From the NCBI GenBank assembly GCA_947497485.1, contig CANMHB010000008.1, forward strand, positions 1 to 64,000: DNA of 64,000 nucleotides, in the 5' to 3' direction. The notes beneath the pieces are model-generated. The model did not search any database and was not told the origin of the DNA. It saw nothing but the letters and a program-made list of their open reading frames with translations. A program made the position numbers and the translations under genes. Of this stretch, positions 7,103-14,729 are shown piece after piece. Positions within the stretch are counted from its first letter, which is position 1. Every line of letters begins with the position of its first letter. This DNA is from Flavobacteriales bacterium (lineage in GTDB: Bacteria > Bacteroidota > Bacteroidia > Flavobacteriales_D > Crocinitomicaceae).

Positions 7103-8425
7103 CTATTTACTTCTTGCCGATTTTAAATCTACGACATTGGTACTTGGATTCTCATCTTTCTTTTTTAAATTGTCTTGTTCCCATATTGTCATAAAATCAT
7201 CCAAATGGGTGTTTTCAGTTTCACCAATGTAATTTAACAACATCTTCTCAGTTGAATGTCCTGTAACTGCCATAATTAATTTATTCGGCAATTTATTGTA
7301 GTGGTTCGTTGCGAAAGAACGCCTGCATGTGTGGGAACGTATCAATTCGTATTTCTTAAATATGCCCGTGATTTTCTTGTGCGAATCCAAATCTTGTTTG
7401 GTGCCATAGACTTCTTGGGTGATACCTGCACTTTTGCAAACATCTTTTATCCATTTATTGAACTTGACATCGGAAATCGGATGAGGTAAATCTCCAAGTC
7501 GGTCGATAATTTCTTGTACATCCGGGTGAATTGGTAAGTCTACTTGCTTTCCTGTTTTGCTTTGGGTATATCGAATAAACTTCTGACCTTTTGTATTTAT
7601 CATGATATTATTCTTTGTCAAGGCCATTAAATCATTTACCCTGCATCCTGTCCAGCAACCGATAATCAACCAATCTCTTGCATTTTGCAGGTAGTTTGTT
7701 CCTTTGAACTTCTTGATTAATTCGATTTCTTCTTCGGTTATTGTGACAAAGGTTGTTGGTTCGAGAGGTGCATTGAATTTCCGTGATAAAACTTGCTCGT
7801 TTATTGAAATTCCTTTATCTCTGGCATCAATGCAAACGGTTTTTATTTGTTTGATGTCCTTGCTGATACTATTTTGTGCTAACTTTTCTTTATTCCGCAA
7901 GAATTTGATAAAGTCGCTGTGAAAGGTTAAGTCTATTTCGTGGATGTAGTATTTTCTTTTCTTATGGCTTTGAAATAATTTCAATCTGCGAATAGTGGTG
8001 TTGAAATTTCGTATGGTAGTTGGTGCAATTCTTTTTCCTGTCTTTGGATTGATTTTGATTTTCATTTCCTCTTGATAGGCTTCAATGATTGAAAGCATGT
8101 AATCAGTCCGTTTCACCAAAACGGGATTTTTATAAGTCGCAATTATTCCTTCTAACCATTCTTTGTCGATGAAAATTCCTTTGTCTTTGTCTAAATTCAG
8201 AGAATCTCCAATCTTATCCTTTAATTTTCTCAAATCTTCGGATAAATTTTTCTTTTCGTTATTGTTTGCAATCTGTCTAATAGTTCCTTTTGCTACGCTC
8301 CAAAACTTAGGATGCACTGTGTAACCTGTTGAAACGGTTAAATCAATCTTCCGACCATCAAGCAATCGCACATATATTGTCGATAGTTCACTTTTACCAC
8401 GAATAAAATATTTGATTGTTGCCAT
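7103..8425 (-). CDS. int: Tyrosine recombinase / integrase
   Basis: 440 aa site-specific integrase of the Bacteroidota type. An N-terminal arm-binding region (1-~95) is followed by a SAM-like core-binding domain (~110-210) and a C-terminal catalytic domain. Catalytic residues are visible: Arg in 'GCWTGCRVNDLMAL', the H-x-x-R of 'SHTCRRSFATNHY', the His of 'VTGHSTEKM' and the nucleophilic Tyr in 'LLNYIGETEN'. It should integrate and excise the element in which it lies. It is the rightmost element gene and is transcribed inward, so the right attachment end should lie a short way beyond 8450. I could not identify the attachment core by eye. Confidence 0.93.
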   Translation of the reverse strand: MATIKYFIRGKSELSTIYVRLLDGRKIDLTVSTGYTVHPKFWSVAKGTIRQIANNNEKKNLSEDLRKLKDKIGDSLNLDKDKGIFIDKEWLEGIIATYKNPVLVKRTDYMLSIIEAYQEEMKIKINPKTGKRIAPTTIRNFNTTIRRLKLFQSHKKRKYYIHEIDLTFHSDFIKFLRNKEKLAQNSISKDIKQIKTVCIDARDKGISINEQVLSRKFNAPLEPTTFVTITEEEIELIKKFKGTNYLQNARDWLIIGCWTGCRVNDLMALTKNNIMINTKGQKFIRYTQSKTGKQVDLPIHPDVQEIIDRLGDLPHPISDVKFNKWIKDVCKSAGITQEVYGTKQDLDSHKKITGIFKKYELIRSHTCRRSFATNHYNKLPNKLIMAVTGHSTEKMLLNYIGETENTHLDDFMTIWEQDNLKKKDENPSTNVVDLKSARSK

Positions 8426-8447
8426 GGTCTGTATTTATAGGGATTTA

Positions 8448-8481
8448 CAAATATAATTCTTTCCCGACATTTTCCCGACAT
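8448..8481 (-). promoter_or_regulatory. Integrase upstream region: -7 box and tandem 11-bp repeat
   Basis: On the minus strand TATATTTG (plus 8448-8455) matches the Bacteroidota -7 consensus TANNTTTG, 22 bp ahead of the integrase start. Immediately upstream are two perfect tandem copies of an 11-mer (plus TTTCCCGACAT at 8460-8470 and 8471-8481). The 11-bp period puts both copies on one face of the helix, as expected for a dimeric regulator or integrase arm sites. No -33 TTG is present at the usual spacing, so an activator may be needed. Confidence 0.45.
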
Positions 8482-8626
8482 TTAACTAATTTATCTATAA
8501 TTAAGCTAATTTACCCTAATTTCATTAATCGGTAAAAATGAGCTATAACCTTTATTTTAAAAGGGTTTTAATTAAAAAATGAAGATTAAAGGTTAGGATA
8601 GTTGGTGTTCAGTCGTGGGCACAAGC

Positions 8627-8658
8627 AAAAGTCCGGTGCGAAAGTATCGGACTTTTTT
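8627..8658. terminator. Bidirectional intrinsic terminator-like hairpin
   Basis: AAAAGTCCG-gtgcgaaagtat-CGGACTTTTTT is a stem flanked by an A-run on one side and a T-run on the other. It lies between the integrase and the end of the TonB receptor gene and could end transcripts from either side. The loop is long (12 nt), so strength is uncertain. Confidence 0.5.
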
Positions 8659-8671
8659 CATTCCAAACAAT

Positions 8672-8965
8672 GAACCAAGCTTGCTTGAGTGAAGAAGTGA
8701 AGGAATGAAAAAAGGTTGTGCGCAGCAGAACCAACTTTTGCTTGTTGGAGTTTAAACCTTTTAGGTTCTTTCCGAAGGAAAAATCCATAAAAACACTGAA
8801 CCAAGCTTGAGTGAAGAAGTGAAGGAATGAAAAAAGGTTGTGCGCAGCAGAACCAACTTTTGCTTGTTGGAGTTTAAACCTTTTAGGTTCTTTCCAAAGG
8901 AAAAATCCATGAAAAAACCGAACCATGCTTGAGTGAAGGAATGAAAAAAAGGTTGTGCGAAGCTT
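8672..8965. repeat. Tandem intergenic repeat, two full units plus a partial third
   Basis: Unit 1 (8672-8797) and unit 2 (8798-8919) are almost identical; unit 1 is 4 bp longer because of a GCTT duplication ('AAGCTTGCTTGAG' versus 'AAGCTTGAG'). A third, shortened unit (8920-8965) has lost the middle. Each unit contains inverted repeats: CCAAC-ttttgctt-GTTGG, the palindrome GTTTAAAC, and TTTCC-nnn-GGAAA. The minus-strand ORFs of 105 and 78 aa here simply read through the repeat and are not accepted as genes. Looks like an intergenic, probably dispersed, repeat family. Confidence 0.85.
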
Positions 8966-8983
8966 ACTTTTCGAATGAAAATA

Positions 8984-11617
8984 TTATAACCGAACAATGA
9001 ACTTCAAATTGAATCTTCGAGCGGTAAGGTAATTTGGAATGGAATAGTAGCGGCCTTCGACATCTTGAATCCATTGTTTTGAAAGGACATTTTTAATTCC
9101 AAGTAAATTGAAAACTTCTAATGATATGATTGCATCGGTAAAATTTTTAGTCCAGAAAGTCACTTTTTTATTTTTTGTTTTCAAAAAGTCGTATGACATA
9201 CCTAGATCAACTCGAAAATAGGACTTCATTCGAAGAACATCCTTGTAGCGATCGTGATCCGGAGGTCCATAAGGAAGTGGCGAACCATATTGCAATCCCA
9301 TTTGCACAGTGAAATTCTCCAACCCTGGCATTTGATCTTGAACCAAAGCGCCAAACGTGAAAATCTGGTCTGTTGGTCTTGGAATGAATCCTGGATAAAT
9401 CGTGGCACTGTCTACAACAACCTGATCTTCACTATATCCAAATATAATTTTCTCTCCGGCAGCATTGTAATATTCCTTGTATGAATCGTTTTTGAGATCT
9501 TCATAAGTTGATAATATTCCTAGTTTAAAAAATGACTCGATTCCCTTGACGAATTCTCCGTGAATGTTCAGATCTAAACCATAGGCATAGGCAACAGCAT
9601 TATTTTCAGCAAAATAACGTGTTCGAACATTTTCAATCTCGTAAGGATTTACATCCCATAGGTATTTGTAGAAAAGCTCACCCGTTAATTTAAATGGTCG
9701 CTCTCTACCCCACATATTGAAGAAATAATCAGTTCCTGCGACAATATGTAAGGATTTCTGTGATTTAACATTGGTTCTCAGTTGACCATCAAAGGTTCTG
9801 AATTCCCTATAAAATGGTGGTTGATAATAAAGTCCTGTTGAAAAACGATAACTCATATTTCGTCGAACGATTCGCTCATCTTTGACCATATAAGCTCTTG
9901 GGAAATAGGTTAATGATAATCTTGGTGTGAAATAGGGCTCATTGTTTATTTGTGTATAACCACCGCGTAATCCAACAGCTAAGGCAAACTTACTGCTTGA
10001 CTCTGCCATTTTGTTTTCATACGTTTTGATTTCTTTGATTTTATCGGTCTTTATCTTTTTCGTAATACGAACCAAAAAGTCTTTTTTTAATCGAGACCAA
10101 CTTGTATTCCATTGTGTAAAACCACTTAACCGATAGGTAGACAACGCTAGATTTCCTTTAATCGTTTCAAATAGTTCAACTTGATTTGGTGAAGCCTGGG
10201 GTAAACTATAACCGGCTGAATCAATCATTTTCCACTCACTTAAAACGTCTGAAAAATAATCCTGTTGAAATTGAATACCCCATTTTATGGTCGAAATCTT
10301 AAAAACATTTTTTGAGGAATTAGTGTAATTCGAATAAAGTTGGTACTCGCCATTGTGATAAACACTTAAAATTGTGGCGTTGAGTCTATTTCTAGCATGA
10401 TTAAGAAATGTACCCACACCAAGCACAGCGATGGAATCACCATATTCTTCTTTTGAAGGATCAGTTTCTAACTCATTAATGTAATATTGACCTTGAATAT
10501 CAAAATATTCGCGTTCGTCCGAATTAAACGCAGAGGCATAAAAATCTAACTTAGTGCGTTTATTTGGTTGCCATTTTAGAGACAAACCACCGAGCATCGT
10601 TTGAAATCTGGTTTGTTCTTGACCATCAAAATAGATTCTAAATGAATAAGCTTCATTAGCAGTTCCAAAATCAGTCTCGGAAGTTTCTGGACTGAATCTA
10701 AAATTATTACTCGAATAATGACCCAAGAAACTGAGCGTTAATTTTTCGTTTAAATTGTAATTCATTAAAATTTGAGCATCTGCAAAAACAGGATTATACG
10801 AGCCTTTTGTTGGGAGTGAGTTAAGCAAATACCCATTTGAACGGTATCTTGCTCCTACTAAGTAATTGAATCGATGTGAAACCTCTTGCTCAACATGTGA
10901 TTCAACCCCAAGTAGCGATGCCAGACCAGATGCTCCAAATTTCTTGGGTGTATTGTAGGTTATATCCAAGACTGAGCTCAATCGGTCGCCATACTGGGCG
11001 TCAAAGCCCCCTGCTGAAAATCGAACAGATTCAACCAAAGAAGAATGAATAAAACTCATACCTTCTTGTTGTCCGCTTCGAGTGAGAAAAGGACGATAAA
11101 CCATGAATCCATTCACATAAACCAAATTTTCATCATAGTTTCCTCCCCTTACGTTGTAATTGTTAGTCAATTCATTATTGGAGGTTGCTGATGTGGTTAA
11201 AACCAATGCTTTTTCCAAACTTCCTGAAATTTTTTGAAAATCAATTAGTGGAAGTTTGTCAAGTGTAAATGGGTCATTTTTTGATTGCAAAAAGGTAATT
11301 TCTTGTTGAGGCTGCACCGGAAAATATACCGCAGGAATTTCTATCTCTTTTGGGCTTTGAATAATTAAACTCTTAACCTCTTTGAAATCCTCATAAATAT
11401 AGGTCAGCTTGAGTGAATCTCCAACCGAAACAAAGAATGAATAATAACCCGAAGAATCTGAAATTTGACTTTGAACTTTATTTTTTGATTTCAATTCAAC
11501 CATTACACCTGATAGTGGAATGTTTCTTTTACCAACACATATTCCTTGAACCGTAATGGATTGACCAAGAGCCTGAAATAGAAAAATTGAAAAAATAAAT
11601 GCGGTAAAAAATCTCAT
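8984..11617 (-). CDS. TonB-dependent outer-membrane receptor with carboxypeptidase-like domain
   Basis: About 877 aa from the start preferred here. A signal peptide ('MRFFTAFIFSIFLFQALGQ') precedes a CarbopepD_reg-type beta-sandwich ('VQGICVGKRNIPLSGVMVEL'), a plug domain ('NNYNVRGGNYDENLVYVNGF', 'SAGGFDAQYGDRLSSVLDI') and a ~700-residue barrel ending in the aromatic-rich 'RRFNLKFIVRL'. It should import an unknown ligand in a TonB-driven way. I start at 11617 rather than 11653 because a good promoter ends at 11624, only 6 bp upstream, so the extra 12 residues of the long ORF would lie upstream of transcription. No SusD partner or transporter neighbour hints at the substrate. Confidence 0.85.
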   Translation of the reverse strand: MRFFTAFIFSIFLFQALGQSITVQGICVGKRNIPLSGVMVELKSKNKVQSQISDSSGYYSFFVSVGDSLKLTYIYEDFKEVKSLIIQSPKEIEIPAVYFPVQPQQEITFLQSKNDPFTLDKLPLIDFQKISGSLEKALVLTTSATSNNELTNNYNVRGGNYDENLVYVNGFMVYRPFLTRSGQQEGMSFIHSSLVESVRFSAGGFDAQYGDRLSSVLDITYNTPKKFGASGLASLLGVESHVEQEVSHRFNYLVGARYRSNGYLLNSLPTKGSYNPVFADAQILMNYNLNEKLTLSFLGHYSSNNFRFSPETSETDFGTANEAYSFRIYFDGQEQTRFQTMLGGLSLKWQPNKRTKLDFYASAFNSDEREYFDIQGQYYINELETDPSKEEYGDSIAVLGVGTFLNHARNRLNATILSVYHNGEYQLYSNYTNSSKNVFKISTIKWGIQFQQDYFSDVLSEWKMIDSAGYSLPQASPNQVELFETIKGNLALSTYRLSGFTQWNTSWSRLKKDFLVRITKKIKTDKIKEIKTYENKMAESSSKFALAVGLRGGYTQINNEPYFTPRLSLTYFPRAYMVKDERIVRRNMSYRFSTGLYYQPPFYREFRTFDGQLRTNVKSQKSLHIVAGTDYFFNMWGRERPFKLTGELFYKYLWDVNPYEIENVRTRYFAENNAVAYAYGLDLNIHGEFVKGIESFFKLGILSTYEDLKNDSYKEYYNAAGEKIIFGYSEDQVVVDSATIYPGFIPRPTDQIFTFGALVQDQMPGLENFTVQMGLQYGSPLPYGPPDHDRYKDVLRMKSYFRVDLGMSYDFLKTKNKKVTFWTKNFTDAIISLEVFNLLGIKNVLSKQWIQDVEGRYYSIPNYLTARRFNLKFIVRL

Positions 11618-11623
11618 TCGACA

Positions 11624-11653
11624 CAAAGTTAATTTCTTAACGTTGCATATCAA
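11624..11653 (-). promoter_or_regulatory. Bacteroidota-type promoter TTG-N19-TAACTTTG
   Basis: On the minus strand TTG (plus 11651-11653) and TAACTTTG (plus 11624-11631) are separated by 19 bp, matching the -33/-7 consensus. The -7 box ends 6 bp before the ATG at 11617, which predicts a leaderless or nearly leaderless mRNA for the TonB receptor. Confidence 0.65.
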
Positions 11654-11759
11654 GGATTATTGGATATTAATTATCACCTCCTTTTTGAAACAATTTGAGG
11701 GAATTCGCTGTAAAATCAGTCAACTAATTTTATTTTTAAGCTAAATCAATTCGACTTTT

Positions 11760-14177
11760 ATGATAAGATATATTCAACTCGTTACAATCATTTTTCTAAT
11801 TTCTAATTTTCAAAGTCAAATAAACTTTAAGCCCAAGGATTTTCTAGGATATGAAATTGGTGAAAAATTTACCCGTCATCATCAGGTTATATCCTATTTT
11901 AAGGAGCTCGAAAAATCTTTTCCTACTAACATTAAAATTCAGAAATACGGCGAAACCTATGAGAAAAGGGAATTAATTATTGCTTATTTCGGGAGTTCAG
12001 AAAATCTCAAAAAACTTGAACAGATTCGAAGCAATCATGTTAATCTTGACAAAAATGAAAACTTGGCCATTATTTGGCTTAGCTACAATGTGCACGGAAA
12101 TGAATCTGCAGGAACCGAAGCAGCAATGGCAACAGCCTACCGATTGTTGACCGATAAAAGCAATCTTCTGAAAAATACAGTTGTGATTATGGATCCTTGC
12201 TTAAATCCCGATGGTCGAGAGCGATATGTGAATCACTACTACCAATATGGAAATCAAAAGCCAGATGCTAAAATATTCAGTGCCGAACATAATGAGCCTT
12301 GGCCAGGAGGAAGACCAAATCATTATTTATTTGATTTAAATCGCGACTGGGCATGGATGACACAAATTGAAACTCAACAGCGTTTGCTTCAGTTTAATGA
12401 TTGGTTACCACACGTGCACGTCGATTTTCATGAGCAAGCCGTAAACGAACCTTACTATTTTCCTCCTGCAGCTGAACCCTATCATCAAGTTATTACAAAT
12501 TGGCAACGTGATTTTCAGAAAGACATTGGAAAAAAACATTCGGCTGAATTCGATAAAAATGGTTGGTTATATTTTTCAAAAGAAGTTTTTGATTTGTTGT
12601 ATCCAAGTTACGGAGATACTTACCCAATGTACAGCGGTTCAATCGGAATGACCTATGAGCAAGGAGGAAGCGGTAGAGCAGGATTGGCAGTAATTACAAA
12701 AATTGGAGACACACTTGAACTAAAAGATCGCGTTTTGCATCATGTTACAACTGGTCTTTCAACCATAGAACTAAGCTCAAATCAAGCTGAAAAACTAATC
12801 AAAGAGTACCAGAATTTTAGAAAAGAGAAAAAGAGTTTATACAAAACCTACGTTTTATCTGGAAATTCAGATCTTTTGAAACCTCTCATCGATTTACTTC
12901 GGAAGAATAAGATAAACATCGAGCAAGCCAATGAAAACACATCTATTAAAGGCTACAATTATCAAACCGGTAAAATCGAAAACTATTCAACAAAAAAAGG
13001 CGATATTCTCGTATCAGTGGATCAGGAAAAAGGAACCTTAGCAACCGTTTTACTCGAACCAAAAACAAAGTTAAGTGACTCGTTAACCTACGACATTACT
13101 GCTTGGAACCTACCCTATGCTTTTGGAATCGACGCTTATGCTTGCGAGAACAAAATAATAGGGACAACCTATCAAAATCAACTATTTTCTAAAAATAACA
13201 TTAACAAGGATTGTTATGCTTATTTGTGCCGATGGAATTCAGTTAAATCGGTGCGTTTTTTAGCAGCTTTGCAGCAAGCAGGAATAAAAGTATCCTTCAA
13301 TGATCAACCTTTCAAGCTGGCAGGGCAAGCATATGATGCAGGAACGTTGATTATTTTGAGAGGAGAAAATAAGCAAACTAATTTTGATGAAAAGCTAATT
13401 GAAGTTGCTAATTCGAATGAAATAAACTTGTCTTCAGTAAATACTGGATATGTTGAAGAAGGACTCGATTTTGGATCAAGTCATGTAAATTCGATTCCTG
13501 AGAAAAAAGTTGGTTTATTAATTGGAGACAATGCTTCCTCGCTTTCCGTTGGAGAGGTATGGCACTTCTTTGAGCAGCAACTTAACTCATCCATACATTT
13601 GTTTTGGGAGTCGGAATTATCCGATGCCTTAAGTGAAATAAATACACTTATTATTCCAGAGGGTAGTTATGAATTAGTTTCAAATCAACAACTTAAGGAT
13701 TGGATACAAAATGGCGGTAAATTAATCGTTTTAGGTTCGGCTGCCTCGAGCTTCACTGATTCAGAAAATGATTACTATGGCATCAAACGTACTGAACAAC
13801 AGGATACGAATATCAATAAGGTAAGATATGGAGATATCGAGAGGAATGACATAAGTGGTGTGATTACTGGAGCAATTTTCAAGTGTAATTTGGACCCTAC
13901 CAATCCGCTAACATTTGGTTTAAATCGTTATGAAACAATACGTCAAAGTGCTGACATTTATACTATGCAAAATGCACCTGCATTGCAATTACAGAAAAAT
14001 GCAAATGCAATCAATGGTTTTGTTGGATATGAAGTAAAAGAAAAACAGTCAGAAGCGCTTATTGCTGGAACACATGCTTTAGGATCCGGAAAAGTCATTT
14101 ATTTGATTGATAACCCTTTATTTCGTTCGTTTTGGGAGCGTGGAAAGTTACTTTTTTCGAATGCAATATATTTTTGA
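11760..14177 (+). CDS. M14-family zinc carboxypeptidase, secreted
   Basis: 805 aa with an N-terminal signal peptide ('IFLISNFQSQ'). The catalytic domain (about 40-360) has the zinc-ligand motif H-x-x-E in 'NVHGNESAGTEA' (H112, E115), the substrate-binding 'NPDGRERY', a later His-rich segment 'PHVHVDFHEQ' that should supply the third ligand, and 'MTYEQGGSGRAG', which carries the catalytic Glu. The C-terminal half includes a glutamine-amidotransferase-like fold ('KKVGLLIGDNASS', 'INTLIIPEGSY', 'GGKLIVLGSA'). This large two-domain form is common in Bacteroidota and is expected to trim peptides outside the cytoplasm. It is divergently transcribed from the TonB receptor. No T9SS domain is seen at the C-terminus. 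Confidence 0.88.
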   Translation: MIRYIQLVTIIFLISNFQSQINFKPKDFLGYEIGEKFTRHHQVISYFKELEKSFPTNIKIQKYGETYEKRELIIAYFGSSENLKKLEQIRSNHVNLDKNENLAIIWLSYNVHGNESAGTEAAMATAYRLLTDKSNLLKNTVVIMDPCLNPDGRERYVNHYYQYGNQKPDAKIFSAEHNEPWPGGRPNHYLFDLNRDWAWMTQIETQQRLLQFNDWLPHVHVDFHEQAVNEPYYFPPAAEPYHQVITNWQRDFQKDIGKKHSAEFDKNGWLYFSKEVFDLLYPSYGDTYPMYSGSIGMTYEQGGSGRAGLAVITKIGDTLELKDRVLHHVTTGLSTIELSSNQAEKLIKEYQNFRKEKKSLYKTYVLSGNSDLLKPLIDLLRKNKINIEQANENTSIKGYNYQTGKIENYSTKKGDILVSVDQEKGTLATVLLEPKTKLSDSLTYDITAWNLPYAFGIDAYACENKIIGTTYQNQLFSKNNINKDCYAYLCRWNSVKSVRFLAALQQAGIKVSFNDQPFKLAGQAYDAGTLIILRGENKQTNFDEKLIEVANSNEINLSSVNTGYVEEGLDFGSSHVNSIPEKKVGLLIGDNASSLSVGEVWHFFEQQLNSSIHLFWESELSDALSEINTLIIPEGSYELVSNQQLKDWIQNGGKLIVLGSAASSFTDSENDYYGIKRTEQQDTNINKVRYGDIERNDISGVITGAIFKCNLDPTNPLTFGLNRYETIRQSADIYTMQNAPALQLQKNANAINGFVGYEVKEKQSEALIAGTHALGSGKVIYLIDNPLFRSFWERGKLLFSNAIYF

Positions 14178-14236
14178 AACTAGTTTCGCATTTTCTAACG
14201 GAAATCTGTAGTATTTTCGGCCATTAAAAAAGTAAA

Positions 14237-14653
14237 ATGAAAATTGAATTAAATCGAATTGAGGAACCTTATGTTTTTCAATTACAAAATCAAACAGGAG
14301 CGATTTGCGTATTTGATGCGAATGAGGCATTAGGAGGAAAGAATAAAGGATTAACACCTATGCAATTATTAGCTGGCTCGTTAGCAGGATGTAGATGTAT
14401 GTCGATAGATATAATTTTAATTCTTCAAAAGCAAAAAATCAATCCCTCCATTTATCGTGTTGAAATCGATGCAAAACGTAAAGAAGGAACGCCGGCGCCT
14501 TTCGAAGCAATGCATTTAATATTTACGGTGGATCAAAATGTTCCAGTCGATAAACTTGAACGTGCAATTGTACTTTCAAAAGAAAAGTATTGTTCGGTTT
14601 CTCTTTCGCTAAACCCAGCAATTAATATTACATACGAAGTGAAGGTTGTTTGA
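14237..14653 (+). CDS. OsmC-family protein
   Basis: 138 aa. OsmC/Ohr fold: 'GKNKGLTPMQLLAGSLAGCR' carries the family's central helix with its first conserved Cys, and 'EKYCSVSLSLNPAINI' carries the second redox Cys near residue 117. OsmC-type proteins reduce organic hydroperoxides using this Cys pair. The first Cys lies in a 'GCRCMSID' context, as in the YhfA-like subgroup, whose substrate is unclear. It starts 59 bp after the carboxypeptidase and is followed by a strong terminator. Confidence 0.85.
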   Translation: MKIELNRIEEPYVFQLQNQTGAICVFDANEALGGKNKGLTPMQLLAGSLAGCRCMSIDIILILQKQKINPSIYRVEIDAKRKEGTPAPFEAMHLIFTVDQNVPVDKLERAIVLSKEKYCSVSLSLNPAINITYEVKVV

Positions 14654-14678
14654 ATGGGGACAAAACACCTGACAATAA

Positions 14679-14706
14679 AAAAAGCGCCTTGAAGGGCGCT
14701 TTTTTT
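14679..14706. terminator. Bidirectional rho-independent terminator
   Basis: AAAAGCGCC-ttgaa-GGGCGCTTTTTT is a strong GC stem with A/T runs on both sides, placed between the converging OsmC gene (ends 14653) and M43 protease gene (ends 14730). It should stop both transcripts. Confidence 0.9.
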
Positions 14707-14729
14707 GAAGAATCAATATAATTAAATTC

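Noticed and set aside
1-8640. Direct repeats that could be attL/attR
   Set aside because: I compared both flanks by eye and found only short AT-rich matches; nothing long enough to name as an attachment core.
8595-8660. tRNA gene as integration target next to the integrase
   Set aside because: The sequence looks structured, but no cloverleaf, T-loop GTTCRA motif or anticodon arm could be built; the visible hairpin fits a terminator.
8672-8965. CRISPR-like array
   Set aside because: The units are about 122-126 bp and directly adjacent, with no unique spacers between short repeats and no cas genes.
8609-8997. Minus-strand ORFs of 105 and 78 aa in the repeat region
   Set aside because: Both read straight through the tandem repeat and terminator hairpin, repeat themselves, and show no protein-family features.
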